Virus record (IMG/VR): IMGVR_UViG_3300026484_000001
Span: 62,001 to 126,000 of that record
DNA from: a virus
Strand: one strand, 5' to 3'
DNA length: 64,000 nt
Positions 30,254 through 38,877 of the stretch are shown here, piece by piece. The notes beneath the pieces were generated by a model. That model had not been told where the DNA came from. It ran no database searches and was given only the letters and a program-made list of their open reading frames with translations. Both the position numbers and the translations under genes were made by a program. How positions within the stretch are numbered: position 1 is the stretch's first letter; each line of letters starts with the position of its first letter.

Positions 30254-31768
30254 ATGGCAAAACAATATGAAATGTCTTGGAGAAGTGGTACTGACTACTT
30301 CTGTAGAACAAGAGATACTGAAACAAATGAAGTCAGTTTTGAAAAGATAGACCCTGAATGGGAGTTTTATGAAAGATCTAACGGTGGTGAGTTTTCATCA
30401 CTACTGGACAAATCAGTTCAACTACAACCTCGTATTTTCAATGATACAAAATCTCAAAAAGAGTACACTGGTATGATGGACACTTTGGGTCGCGAAGTAT
30501 TTGGTGGACAAAGACCTGAATACCATCACATTCGTAAAAACTATTGGAACAATGGTCTTGTAAGTGAAATGAGAATCTGGTTCTTCGATATTGAAGTAAT
30601 TAAAGCTGGTGATTATGCATTCCCTGATGCCCAAAAGGCTGAAAAGCCAGTTACACAAATTCAGATACTAGATTCTTACACTGATAAGATTATCATCATT
30701 AGTACGGATAATATGAAAGAGCCTGAGAAGTTCAAGAAATGGGGAGACCAACTGGTTTTCAAATATGTTGAATCTGAAAAAGCTCTTTTTAATATGTTCT
30801 TCAAATTACTTGAGGGGCTGAAGCCTACTGTGCTCACCGCATGGGGTGGTGACAACTTTGACTTTCCATACTTAACACACCGTGCCATGAAATTAGATGG
30901 TGTGAATTATCGTCGTCTTAGCCCTATTAATAAGGTCAGTCAGATCCGTTCAATGGGTACTGATAAGAACTATAAATGGGAGGGATTGTACTTAATTGAT
31001 ATGATGGAAGCCTATAAGAAGTTCACATTTACACCGCAAACTTCGTACAGTCTTGATAACATTGCTAAAGAAGAACTTGGTCTCGGTGAGGGAAAAGTGA
31101 ACTATGGTGAATTCGATAACATTATTGATTTTCATGATAATGATATTGATAAGTTCCTTGAGTATTCTATCATGGATGTTGTAATTCTTAAAAAGCTTGA
31201 AGATAAAATCAAGCTTGTCGCTCTTATGCAAATCCTGTCAGTAATGATGGGATGTAATATGGAAGACTCGATGGGGACGGTTAATCCTTGGACTCAATAC
31301 CTGACAAATCTCGGTTATGAGAAACAACTGGTTATGCCGTACAATAAACACGGTTCACTGGATAAGACAATTATCGGTGGATATGTCCGTGACCCGAAAA
31401 AAGGTAAACATGAATGGTTGGCTTCAATCGATGTCAACTCAATGTATCCTCTATTAGGAATGCGTGCTTTCAATATGAGCCCCGAAACTTATATCGAAGA
31501 ATACAAAATGCCAGCTGATCTTTTAGCTCTGAGAAACAGACTTCATACTCACGAAGATGAGAATGTTTATCTTGATGAAAGTCTACTTGAAGAGATTAAA
31601 GAAATGTGTCACAAATATGATGTGGCTTATGGTATGAATGCTTTCTTTATGAGAGATGAGGAAGGAATTATCCCTGAAAGGGTTGCTGACATTTACTCAA
31701 CTCGTAAAGAAGCCAAACGAAAAATGCTTATGTATAAAGCATTCAAAGCTCGACTCAAGGTGACATAA
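30254..31768 (+). CDS. 43A: DNA polymerase gp43, N-terminal part (exonuclease and palm start)
   Basis: 504 aa. Family B polymerase. Exo I is WFFDIEVI with D112 and E114, the same numbering as T4 gp43. Exo II is GGDNFDFPYL and Exo III YSIMDVVILKKLEDK. Motif A is SIDVNSMYPLLGMRAFN with the first catalytic Asp. The protein ends (KAFKARLKVT-stop) between motif A and the fingers; motifs B and C are encoded separately at 32945. It must pair with part B to polymerise. Confidence 0.92.
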   Translation: MAKQYEMSWRSGTDYFCRTRDTETNEVSFEKIDPEWEFYERSNGGEFSSLLDKSVQLQPRIFNDTKSQKEYTGMMDTLGREVFGGQRPEYHHIRKNYWNNGLVSEMRIWFFDIEVIKAGDYAFPDAQKAEKPVTQIQILDSYTDKIIIISTDNMKEPEKFKKWGDQLVFKYVESEKALFNMFFKLLEGLKPTVLTAWGGDNFDFPYLTHRAMKLDGVNYRRLSPINKVSQIRSMGTDKNYKWEGLYLIDMMEAYKKFTFTPQTSYSLDNIAKEELGLGEGKVNYGEFDNIIDFHDNDIDKFLEYSIMDVVILKKLEDKIKLVALMQILSVMMGCNMEDSMGTVNPWTQYLTNLGYEKQLVMPYNKHGSLDKTIIGGYVRDPKKGKHEWLASIDVNSMYPLLGMRAFNMSPETYIEEYKMPADLLALRNRLHTHEDENVYLDESLLEEIKEMCHKYDVAYGMNAFFMRDEEGIIPERVADIYSTRKEAKRKMLMYKAFKARLKVT

Positions 31769-31844
31769 TGACTTAGTATCAATGGGCGGATGTCTATTTT
31801 TTAATGATCTTCGGTGGAGGCGGTGGAGACTTTTCTTTCGATAT

Positions 31845-31877
31845 TTAAGCTTGTTTTAAGCTGATGTACGGTATAAT
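31845..31877 (+). promoter_or_regulatory. promoter
   Basis: TTAAGC (31845-31850), 21 bases, TATAAT (31872-31877), inside the gap between the polymerase halves. Confidence 0.85.
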
Positions 31878-31901
31878 ATAGTATAACTAAAAAGGATTAA
31901 C

Positions 31902-32267
31902 ATGCAACACTTAGACTTCATCATTTTAAACGAAAAGGACATTATCGTTGATAAGAACTGTAACTTCAATCTAGAGACTACTGTAAGTGGATTTGAAATC
32001 TACTCAGCTGATCGTGTTCATACGGTACGAGGTGACAAAGTTTCAATGACTAAGCAAATGGATAAGATCCGTTACATACCGTTGTATATCAAGATTGATG
32101 ATTGTATGGTGAGAGTCTTTAATATGTACGGACAATTCAATCCTACTGTTACTCGTGCAAAGTCTGAAGCGATTATTCCTCAAATCGATGCGGTTAAAAA
32201 ATCAATTGAGGATATGTTCACGATGATTAATGACTCAGAAAATAGTATGAAAGTTCTCATAAAATAA
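31902..32267 (+). CDS. hypothetical protein (121 aa)
   Basis: Unrecognised soluble protein with an own promoter, inserted between polymerase parts. No endonuclease motif was found. Confidence 0.72.
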   Translation: MQHLDFIILNEKDIIVDKNCNFNLETTVSGFEIYSADRVHTVRGDKVSMTKQMDKIRYIPLYIKIDDCMVRVFNMYGQFNPTVTRAKSEAIIPQIDAVKKSIEDMFTMINDSENSMKVLIK

Positions 32268-32303
32268 GCTACATTACGGTACAATAGTATAAAAAGGTAA
32301 ACT

Positions 32304-32453
32304 ATGAAAGTAAAATATATTGGTGGGAAACACCCTATGTTAAAATATGGGGAAGTGTATGAAGTGTTCACATCTAATGTGACTGGTGTCCAAGTTAGGA
32401 CAAGAACTGGCTTTGCTGGTATTCAAAATGTAAATTTCACTAAGGAGAAATAA
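32304..32453 (+). CDS. hypothetical protein (49 aa)
   Basis: Starts MKVKYIGGKHPM after AAAAAGG; beta-rich (SH3-like look). TAATG overlap with the next gene. Its own weak -10 (TACAAT, 32280-32285) lies 19 bases upstream. Confidence 0.7.
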   Translation: MKVKYIGGKHPMLKYGEVYEVFTSNVTGVQVRTRTGFAGIQNVNFTKEK

Positions 32454-32722
32454 TGACTGAAGCAAAAGAACTTTCTGCTGATACAATGGATCAGCTTCGC
32501 ACTCTAGCACTCGGAATGGGTGTAGATGCAAAAACTATTGAAAATATGACTGATGATGAGGTTCTTATGAATACTCGCCAAATCATAGCTGAACATGCTG
32601 GTGATCGTGCTTCTCCTCACTGGAAAGATTTACAATCTGAAGAAGATAAAAATGCTCGTTTAGCCAAGGCTGAAGCCAAAAGAGAGCGAAAAAGACTTAA
32701 AAAGACAAGATACACTGACTAA
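32453..32722 (+). CDS. hypothetical protein (89 aa)
   Basis: Acidic first two thirds and a Lys/Arg-rich tail (RERKRLKKTR). Not recognised. Last gene in the insert between 43A and 43B. Confidence 0.72.
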   Translation: MTEAKELSADTMDQLRTLALGMGVDAKTIENMTDDEVLMNTRQIIAEHAGDRASPHWKDLQSEEDKNARLAKAEAKRERKRLKKTRYTD

Positions 32723-32944
32723 GTGGTCTCGACACCCCAACCTTTCATGTGACATGTTCTGGTTCAGGAGTCGTTCGACTGTAAATACTATCCTGGAGTG
32801 AATATTACTTCTAGTGGGTAGAAAGGTAAATCGTTGTTTTTGTAAGTCAAAGGCTGTATCAGTTCTACAAGCTGATTTAGTATATAATAGTATTCAATAA
32901 CAAATTACCATTCAATAACAAACTACCATTTAGGAGGTAAAGAT
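32723..32944 (+). promoter_or_regulatory. leader of polymerase part B with promoter and repeat
   Basis: No ORF. Hairpins CATG-TGA-CATG and AGTCG/CGACT, then a -10 TATAAT at 32883-32888, two 18-bp direct repeats (32892-32909, 32910-32927) and a strong AGGAGG at 32933-32937 ahead of a TTG start. The repeat lies in the 5' end of the transcript. Confidence 0.6.
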
Positions 32945-34156
32945 TTGAAACTTTCCATAGAAGAGGTTTTTGCTAAGATTGATTCAGGGGAAATGACCAT
33001 AGATGTCATCAATAACTCGGATTGGTCTCATATAGAAGATGTCAATTTTGATGCACTTGATTCAAAAATTGCATACTTTGATACCCTACAAATGGCACTG
33101 AAAATTGCGATGAACTCCTTGTATGGAGCACTTGCAAATGTTCACTTTCCATTATTCAATCGTGACATTGCTGCGAGCATTACTGGAAACGGTCGCATCT
33201 TTATTCAAGGGCTTGCAACTTACATTAACGGAAAGCTACAACAAGCACTTAATTCAAAGGCGAACTTCGTAGTTTACGGTGATACCGATTCAGTTTACTT
33301 CACTCTACAGGAATTAGTTGATAAGATTTCAACTAAAGATCCGAGTCTAGACACTGCTGGACTATTGGATAAGATTTTAAGCTTCGATAAAAAGCTTCTG
33401 GACCCATGGGTCCAGGAGTATATTGATAAATATGCTGATGACTTTAACGCATTCAATAAAGATCCTATTGGGGCAAAACTTGAAAAAATTGCTGATAAGG
33501 GTATTTTCATTGCTAAAAAGAAATACGCACTGAGAGCAGTTTGGGATGAGGGTTCATTCCTCGTTGAAAATCCTAAAATGGCTGTAACTGGGCTTGAAAT
33601 CGTAAGATCTTCAACACCTATGTTTTGTCGTAAAGAGCTAAAAAAGGTCATTGATATTATCATGGACCATGACGAGCGATCTGTAGTTGACTTTATCAAA
33701 ACTGCTGAAGAGGGCTGGTACAAGGCTTCAATTAATGACCTGAGTCGTGTAAGTGGTATCGGAAGCCTGAGTTATGATGGTGTTCCTGGATCACTTTTCA
33801 AAATTGATGATAAGGGTGATTTTGAACTTAATAAGAACGGTCGTAAACTATCCGCTCCTATGAATGTTCGTGCTGCGATGAACTATAATATGTTTATTGA
33901 AGAGCACAACATGAAAAGTTATCCGAAACTGACAACTGACGACAAGATCAAATATGTGTTCCTGACTACACCAAACACTCTGGGTGATGATGTGGTTGGG
34001 TTTTTAGATGAGCAATTCATACACGATGCAAACCTACTAAGATTTGTAGACAAGTCTCGTATGTGGGAAGGATTCTTCATGAGTCCGCTGAATATCATGC
34101 TTGATGCTGTTGAATATGATATTAATACTAATTTCGAGGTTGATGAATGGTTGTAA
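32945..34156 (+). CDS. 43B: DNA polymerase gp43, C-terminal part (fingers, palm, thumb)
   Basis: 403 aa, TTG start behind AGGAGGTAAAGA. It opens with a linker-like segment, then DTLQMALKIAMNSLYGA (motif B) and VVYGDTDSVYF (motif C, two catalytic Asp), then KKKYALRAVWDEG and thumb sequences, ending in DEWL, a likely clamp-binding tail. Parts A and B add up to 907 residues against 898 for T4 gp43, so little or nothing is lost at the break. Some Aeromonas T4-like phages also have gene 43 in two parts. Confidence 0.92.
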   Translation: MKLSIEEVFAKIDSGEMTIDVINNSDWSHIEDVNFDALDSKIAYFDTLQMALKIAMNSLYGALANVHFPLFNRDIAASITGNGRIFIQGLATYINGKLQQALNSKANFVVYGDTDSVYFTLQELVDKISTKDPSLDTAGLLDKILSFDKKLLDPWVQEYIDKYADDFNAFNKDPIGAKLEKIADKGIFIAKKKYALRAVWDEGSFLVENPKMAVTGLEIVRSSTPMFCRKELKKVIDIIMDHDERSVVDFIKTAEEGWYKASINDLSRVSGIGSLSYDGVPGSLFKIDDKGDFELNKNGRKLSAPMNVRAAMNYNMFIEEHNMKSYPKLTTDDKIKYVFLTTPNTLGDDVVGFLDEQFIHDANLLRFVDKSRMWEGFFMSPLNIMLDAVEYDINTNFEVDEWL

Positions 34157-34329
34157 ATGATTACATGGACATAGTCCAACAAACGAGGTTATTTCTTCTG
34201 ACGGTGCAAGCCAACGAGGAAACTGACGAAACTTTGGCTGAAATGTCAATACTTCTGAAATCAGAAGTGACTACACATAATGTTGACCGCTTGGGTTATC
34301 TTGTAGAAAAAATTGAAAAGGAACACTAA
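34147..34329 (+). CDS. hypothetical protein (60 aa)
   Basis: Overlaps 43B by 10 bases and the next gene by one. Acidic helical protein; not recognised. Confidence 0.68.
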   Translation: MVVNDYMDIVQQTRLFLLTVQANEETDETLAEMSILLKSEVTTHNVDRLGYLVEKIEKEH

Positions 34330-35498
34330 TGCTAAATAGAAATGCCGATGTACTTTACAATGATGTAGATCAAGAGAAAATCAATTCAGCGAATCCTAAA
34401 ATGTTCGCTGATGTACTTGAATTTCACAACACCTACATATTTGAGAGACATGAAATTTACAAACGGAAGGAGATTCAAAACCTCCCACAAGATGAATGGA
34501 CTGATGACGAAGTCTTTCAAAAATATAGGTTCACAAATGTTCGCCGTGAGATAGATCGTGAGTCGGTGTGGCTTATTAGAAACATCAGTGAAAATAACGA
34601 CTTGACTTTAATTGAAAAGATCCTGAACTCTATCCTATTCAGAACTTTCAATAAATCATCTACGATGGAGCTGTTTGGCTGCCCAATTAAAGATTTTGAT
34701 GATATTGAAAGATATCGACCTATGTTTGAGCGATATGCTGAACTGAATCCAAAATATGTATTCTTCACTCCCGCTTTTAACACAGGTGGTCTTAAAGCTG
34801 CAAATGCATTCCCGGATGCAAATGATATGTATGAATGTACATCATCAGGGAAAGAAGTAAAAATTACCAACGGTGTAGATGAAAAGAGATTGACTCTTAG
34901 GCAAGCCAAAGATTATATTGCGATCAATGAAGATTGGTCTATTATAGGACTTGAGCCGAATATGCCGATGCGCATGATGCACTTGGTTAGAAATGCATAT
35001 CATAACAAACTCGCTGAAAAGATACTTGAATGTACTGACCAGCGAGAGGTGTTTGATGTACTTCAGGAAGTTAAGGGGTTCAGTAAATTCCTTGCTTATC
35101 AGGTTTTCGTTGACCTTACATACATCCCTGAATTCAAATTCAGTGAAAATGAGTTCACTGTTAGTGGACCTGGATGTCATAACGGACTTGAGTTTTTATT
35201 CTCAGACCGTGATGGGTTAAATGATGAAGAGTTACTATTCTGGCTTAGAAATAATCTACCAAACATATGGAAACGAGAAAACCTGAAATATGATCTTAAT
35301 AAGTTATTTGACCATCTTCCTGAACACGACCGTTGCTTAAATGTGATGATGCTTGAAAATTCGTTCTGTGAACTTGGAAAGTATACAAAAGCTAGAAAGG
35401 GCATTGGTCGCCCACGAGTTACATACAAACCTACTGAAGATTCTAATGTTAGAGTTCAGATGGTGAACGAGTGTACACTTGATGAGTGGGCTGATTAA
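34329..35498 (+). CDS. DNA-base hypermodification protein (HMUDK-helical / aGPT-Pplase type)
   Basis: 389 aa. The stretch WTDDEVFQKYRFTNVRREIDRESVWL is the hallmark of the helical 5-hydroxymethyluracil-DNA-kinase-associated / thymine pyrophosphorylase-like group described by computational work on phages with hypermodified thymine. HhH-type features follow (EVKGFSKFLAYQVFVDLTYIPEF), then GPGCHNGLEFLF. These proteins act on 5-hydroxymethyl-dU already in DNA. A P-loop kinase and a second family member are encoded at 41697 and 39419. It ends in DEWAD, like several neighbours that end in DEWL/F. Confidence 0.75.
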   Translation: MLNRNADVLYNDVDQEKINSANPKMFADVLEFHNTYIFERHEIYKRKEIQNLPQDEWTDDEVFQKYRFTNVRREIDRESVWLIRNISENNDLTLIEKILNSILFRTFNKSSTMELFGCPIKDFDDIERYRPMFERYAELNPKYVFFTPAFNTGGLKAANAFPDANDMYECTSSGKEVKITNGVDEKRLTLRQAKDYIAINEDWSIIGLEPNMPMRMMHLVRNAYHNKLAEKILECTDQREVFDVLQEVKGFSKFLAYQVFVDLTYIPEFKFSENEFTVSGPGCHNGLEFLFSDRDGLNDEELLFWLRNNLPNIWKRENLKYDLNKLFDHLPEHDRCLNVMMLENSFCELGKYTKARKGIGRPRVTYKPTEDSNVRVQMVNECTLDEWAD

Positions 35499-35644
35499 TG
35501 GATAAGGAAGACTTCTTTGACATGTTAGTCGCATTCGTAAAATCGGTGAAGAGTCAGGATTCAACTGACGATTCATTTAGTTGGCATCTGGGTCATTTAG
35601 ATTTTCCAGAGGCTATGATAGAACAATTTAATGAAATGATTTAA
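35498..35644 (+). CDS. hypothetical protein (48 aa)
   Basis: Starts MDKEDFFDMLVAF on the last base of the previous stop. Acidic; not recognised. Confidence 0.65.
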   Translation: MDKEDFFDMLVAFVKSVKSQDSTDDSFSWHLGHLDFPEAMIEQFNEMI

Positions 35645-35655
35645 GGATAATGAAA

Positions 35656-36348
35656 ATGGCAAAATTTAACACAATGACACACGAAGATATGAGAGCACTT
35701 TTAACGGCACAAGCAAGTTTAAATGTAAAGTACACTGGCGAAGATTGGGCTTCTAAAGTTCCCGTGGCTCACTTCATCGCAGCAATGCAAGCGGAATATG
35801 GTGAATTACTTGAAAGTTCTCCGAGAACTGGTGACCTTGTTGGTGATGATATGCCAAAGGGTTGGAAGTGGTGGAAGCCATATCTTGAAAATGATGTAAA
35901 TAACAACAAAGTTGAGGGTGTTGACATGATTCACTTTGCAATGAGTGCTATGCTTGTTCGCCTTGGTGGTGTTGATGAAGTCATGAGTGAGATTGAGAAA
36001 CTTGAGATTCAGCCTGATAAGCCAGAACAAGCTGACGAGTTCATCGCAACTGCACTTATCGGTTCTGTAAGTGGTTTCACGATTAACATTCTTTTCACTG
36101 ACTCACCTCAGGAAGTCACTGCTGCATATATTTACCTTGTTGATGCTCTTTGTGACTATTGTTTAATGACACCTGAAGAGATGGTTGAGCTTTACAACAA
36201 GAAAAACAAACTGAACTCTGAGAGAATTGAGGGCGGTTACACTAAAGATGCTGACTCATACCAAAAGTATGATGAAGACGGAAACGAAGATAATACTAAG
36301 ATGTTTGATTCAGTACCTGATACTGAATGTTCACCTTGTGAATCTTAA
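35656..36348 (+). CDS. dimeric dUTPase-like pyrophosphatase
   Basis: 230 aa from the ATG at 35656 (better spacing from AAGG than the ATG at 35650). All-alpha NTPase fold: HFIAAMQAEYGELLES with the ExxE metal motif, GWKWWKPYLEND, GVDMIHFAMSAML with ExxD, and LYNKKNKLNSERIEGGY. These match dimeric dUTPase/dCTPase enzymes. It would make dUMP from dUTP; in phages with modified thymine, relatives also destroy dTTP, so that the host base is kept out. Confidence 0.82.
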   Translation: MAKFNTMTHEDMRALLTAQASLNVKYTGEDWASKVPVAHFIAAMQAEYGELLESSPRTGDLVGDDMPKGWKWWKPYLENDVNNNKVEGVDMIHFAMSAMLVRLGGVDEVMSEIEKLEIQPDKPEQADEFIATALIGSVSGFTINILFTDSPQEVTAAYIYLVDALCDYCLMTPEEMVELYNKKNKLNSERIEGGYTKDADSYQKYDEDGNEDNTKMFDSVPDTECSPCES

Positions 36349-36354
36349 AGAATT

Positions 36355-36404
36355 CTAGTAAATACTAGGATTTAGTTAATTATCATCTCTTTTGAGATGA
36401 TAAT
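36355..36404 (+). terminator. terminator hairpins after the dUTPase gene
   Basis: CTAGT/ACTAG (from 36355), then ATTATCATCTC-TTTT-GAGATGATAAT, a perfect 11-bp hairpin at 36379-36404. Confidence 0.65.
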
Positions 36405-36455
36405 CCAGTTAATTACCCGGAAATGGTTATTTAATATATTCCATTAAGAATAGAA

Positions 36456-36506
36456 TTTTTTTAGTATAGATAATATGGTTTTTTACTATTATCTATACTA
36501 AAAAAA
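36456..36506. terminator. bidirectional terminator, 20-bp inverted repeat
   Basis: 36456-36475 and 36487-36506 are perfect inverted repeats with an 11-base loop. The arms start with T7 and end with A7, so both strands give a hairpin followed by a U-run. Confidence 0.8.
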
Positions 36507-36533
36507 GCCTCTTTTATTTGTAAATATACAATT

Positions 36534-36566
36534 TTAAGCTTACTCTAAGGAGTTTTTAGTTATAAT
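36534..36566 (+). promoter_or_regulatory. promoter
   Basis: TTAAGC (36534-36539), 21 bases, TATAAT (36561-36566). Confidence 0.85.
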
Positions 36567-36590
36567 ATAGTATAACTAAAAAGGCTTAAC

Positions 36591-36884
36591 ATGAAAATGA
36601 CACCAGAACACTTCAAAAAACTTTCTTCAATCGTAGATGACTTCATTGCGGTAAAAACTCCCGAACATTTAGTAAACTATTGTAATTCTATTGCTGGTGA
36701 TGAAAGAATTCATGATCTTGAAACTCGTTTTGCATGGGACATCTACTGGGCAATCCCGAGAACTCTGCGAAGTGTTTGGTATGAAGATGCTAAACAGTAT
36801 AACGATAACCATATGACAACTGCTCTTAAGAAAGCGGTAAAAACTTCAATGGGTGAACTTTATCCATTCACGAAAAGGATATAA
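36591..36884 (+). CDS. hypothetical protein (97 aa)
   Basis: Resembles small phage proteins of unknown function; Trp-rich middle (FAWDIYWAIPRTLRSVWYEDA). No motif recognised. Confidence 0.72.
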   Translation: MKMTPEHFKKLSSIVDDFIAVKTPEHLVNYCNSIAGDERIHDLETRFAWDIYWAIPRTLRSVWYEDAKQYNDNHMTTALKKAVKTSMGELYPFTKRI

Positions 36885-36886
36885 TT

Positions 36887-37294
36887 ATGACAAGAGCAAA
36901 ATGGCAAGCAACAAGAAGAAAGGGTGTATTTTATACACAGACATTTAGCAGAGGGGCGGTTCTAGCATATTCTGAAATTGAATTCATTGATGAAATCCTT
37001 ATATCAGAGCGAGACGGTGATTTATATGTGCACTTTGACATCAACTTCAAGTCAGGAGAGAAGAAGCAGCAGAAATATACCATCGAGCCTGAAATGAAAA
37101 CTGTTTCAGTTTCAAGATTGTTCCGCTCAAATAAAGATGTTCAGAAGAAAATGGGCTTCCGTGACTATATTGACCTCTTATCTACTGAAGAAGCTGAAGA
37201 AAAATGTGCAGCTTATAAAGCAGCAAAATCAGACCATGCGAAGCTGACAGCAAGATTTAAGAAATATTGTAAACTATCTGCTAAATTAAGTTAG
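36887..37294 (+). CDS. hypothetical protein (135 aa)
   Basis: Basic N-terminus, beta-rich middle, helical C-terminus. Two bases after the previous gene. Not recognised. Confidence 0.72.
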   Translation: MTRAKWQATRRKGVFYTQTFSRGAVLAYSEIEFIDEILISERDGDLYVHFDINFKSGEKKQQKYTIEPEMKTVSVSRLFRSNKDVQKKMGFRDYIDLLSTEEAEEKCAAYKAAKSDHAKLTARFKKYCKLSAKLS

Positions 37295-37318
37295 TTTTAA
37301 GTAAATACACGGTATAAT
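37286..37318 (+). promoter_or_regulatory. promoter
   Basis: TTAAGT (37286-37291), 21 bases, TATAAT (37313-37318). Confidence 0.8.
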
Positions 37319-37348
37319 ATAGTATATCAAAAGTTAAAAGGAAATATT

Positions 37349-37780
37349 ATGTTAGATGTAGCAATAGCAATCACTTCAGAGGCATTCAGAGGCAAGTTCG
37401 ACAAAGGTGGAAAGCCTTACATCCTTCACTGCCTTCGTGTCATGAACGGTGTTATACACTTGGGAGAGGATCATGCATGTGTAGCTATAATGCACGATTT
37501 AATCGAAGACACAAAATACACTGCCCAGGATCTTTATGATCTAGGGTTCAACTCGGATGTTGTGAACAATGTCGTAGCTATGACACACATCAAGGGTGTA
37601 CCATATTCTGAATATGTTATGGAAATTAGTAAATTTGCAATCGCAACTGAGGTTAAGAAATCAGACCTCAAGGATAACAGTGATATCACTCGTTTAAAAG
37701 GAATCACTGAGAAAGATACTAAGCGAATGGAAAAATACCATAAAGCTTACACATTCCTTACAACTGGGTCTGGATACTAA
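37349..37780 (+). CDS. HD-domain hydrolase, MESH1/SpoT-like
   Basis: 143 aa. HD motifs with SpoT-type flanks: DKGGKPYILHCLRV (H27), IMHDLIEDTKYT (H49, D50, E53, D54) and VKKSDLKDNSD (D106, N110). The ED pair after HD is typical of (p)ppGpp 3'-pyrophosphohydrolases of the small MESH1 type. Loss of alarmone would blunt the stringent response. A nucleotide other than (p)ppGpp is possible. Confidence 0.82.
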   Translation: MLDVAIAITSEAFRGKFDKGGKPYILHCLRVMNGVIHLGEDHACVAIMHDLIEDTKYTAQDLYDLGFNSDVVNNVVAMTHIKGVPYSEYVMEISKFAIATEVKKSDLKDNSDITRLKGITEKDTKRMEKYHKAYTFLTTGSGY

Positions 37781-37791
37781 AAAGGCAAAAT

Positions 37792-38313
37792 ATGCAAATT
37801 AAAATGTTTAATTTCGATGGTGCTGATGATAAGCACTACAATGTGAGCAAAAGCTCGCATGTTTATGACAAACGGTTCACATCAGTGTTCCATAGGGATG
37901 GGTTCATCTCTGATACAAGCTATAAGAAGCTCATGAGGCTCGCAATTCTAGGTGGTTTAACATCATTTAGACATAAGGGTCCAGTGGTTCTGAGTTTTGA
38001 GGACTACAGAGGTAGGAATTTCAGTATTCTTATGATTCTTGATAGATTTGACCTTGTTAATGACATTTTTATTATAACGGTTTTTAAGGGTTCAAAAGAG
38101 TTCCCATTCTACAAGCATTTCACCAAAGAGCATAACCGCCTATGGATATCCCCTGATAAGTTTGTACTGCCGTACATGGACACGAAAACTCGTACGAAGC
38201 AGAAAATGGAACGAGAACGACACTTGGTTGATATCGGGTGCTGGGACGAAGATGTGAAATTCATAGACACGATGAATCGCGCAAAAGTAAAAAGGTCAAA
38301 TGGTGGATATTAA
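37792..38313 (+). CDS. hypothetical protein (173 aa)
   Basis: Basic C-terminus. It overlaps the MazF-like gene by 14 bases, so it might be its partner, but it is longer than usual antitoxins and shows no AbrB or RHH motif. Not recognised. Confidence 0.7.
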   Translation: MQIKMFNFDGADDKHYNVSKSSHVYDKRFTSVFHRDGFISDTSYKKLMRLAILGGLTSFRHKGPVVLSFEDYRGRNFSILMILDRFDLVNDIFIITVFKGSKEFPFYKHFTKEHNRLWISPDKFVLPYMDTKTRTKQKMERERHLVDIGCWDEDVKFIDTMNRAKVKRSNGGY

Positions 38314-38620
38314 ACAAAATGATATTTGGATGGTGAGTCTAGGTCACGATGCCGTTGGGCATGAGCAAAAAGGTGACCGCCCATTCGTGGTGATCAGTTC
38401 TGATGAATATAATAGGAACTCGGGAACTCCCGTAGGCTTCTTTCTCAGTACATCACTCAAAAAATCAACAAACCGCTTCGCTGTAGAGCTAGTTAGTGGT
38501 GTTGCTAACATTTCTCAAGTAAGAACACTTTCAAGTCTGAGATTCAAGAAGTTCATGAACAATGCTGGTAAGGGCTCGACTCAAAGGCTTATGGAAAAAT
38601 TCATAGCAGAAGTTCTATAA
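38300..38620 (+). CDS. MazF/PemK-like toxin-family protein
   Basis: 106 aa. QNDIWMVSLGHDAVGHEQKGDRPFVVIS is the family's first strand pair with the conserved GHEQ.G.RP loop; ISQVRTLSSLRFKKF matches the later S.Q.R.ls..R block. Active members are ribosome-independent mRNA or tRNA endonucleases. No MazE-type antitoxin is adjacent. It may be used to cut host transcripts or as an orphan of a former toxin pair. Confidence 0.78.
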   Translation: MVDIKQNDIWMVSLGHDAVGHEQKGDRPFVVISSDEYNRNSGTPVGFFLSTSLKKSTNRFAVELVSGVANISQVRTLSSLRFKKFMNNAGKGSTQRLMEKFIAEVL

Positions 38621-38621
38621 T

Positions 38622-38654
38622 TTAAGCTGTCCCTAAGATGTTTTTAGGTATAAT
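38622..38654 (+). promoter_or_regulatory. promoter
   Basis: TTAAGC (38622-38627), 21 bases, TATAAT (38649-38654). Confidence 0.85.
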
Positions 38655-38678
38655 ATAGAATAACTAAAAAGGACTAAC

Positions 38679-38870
38679 ATGACAGATTTAATTATATTGG
38701 GTATCGAGTGTGAATGGGATATTGGTCAAGAGGGTGTTTGTTTCTTAGGATATGATGCTGTTCATAATTTCATTAGCCGAAACTGGGATGATGAAGAAAT
38801 GGAAATGACTCAAGTCGAGGCTGAAGAGCAAGGGCTTCTTAGTACATTTAACTTTGTAGTAGAGAAATAG
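38679..38870 (+). CDS. hypothetical protein (63 aa)
   Basis: Acidic small protein (WDDEEMEMTQVEAEEQ); not recognised. Leads the operon of modification genes. Confidence 0.7.
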   Translation: MTDLIILGIECEWDIGQEGVCFLGYDAVHNFISRNWDDEEMEMTQVEAEEQGLLSTFNFVVEK

Positions 38871-38877
38871 GAGAAAT

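Noticed and set aside
31768-32944. Group I intron inside the polymerase gene
   Set aside because: Part B has its own promoter, AGGAGG site and start, the insert holds several small genes, and I could not see the conserved core pairings of a group I intron.
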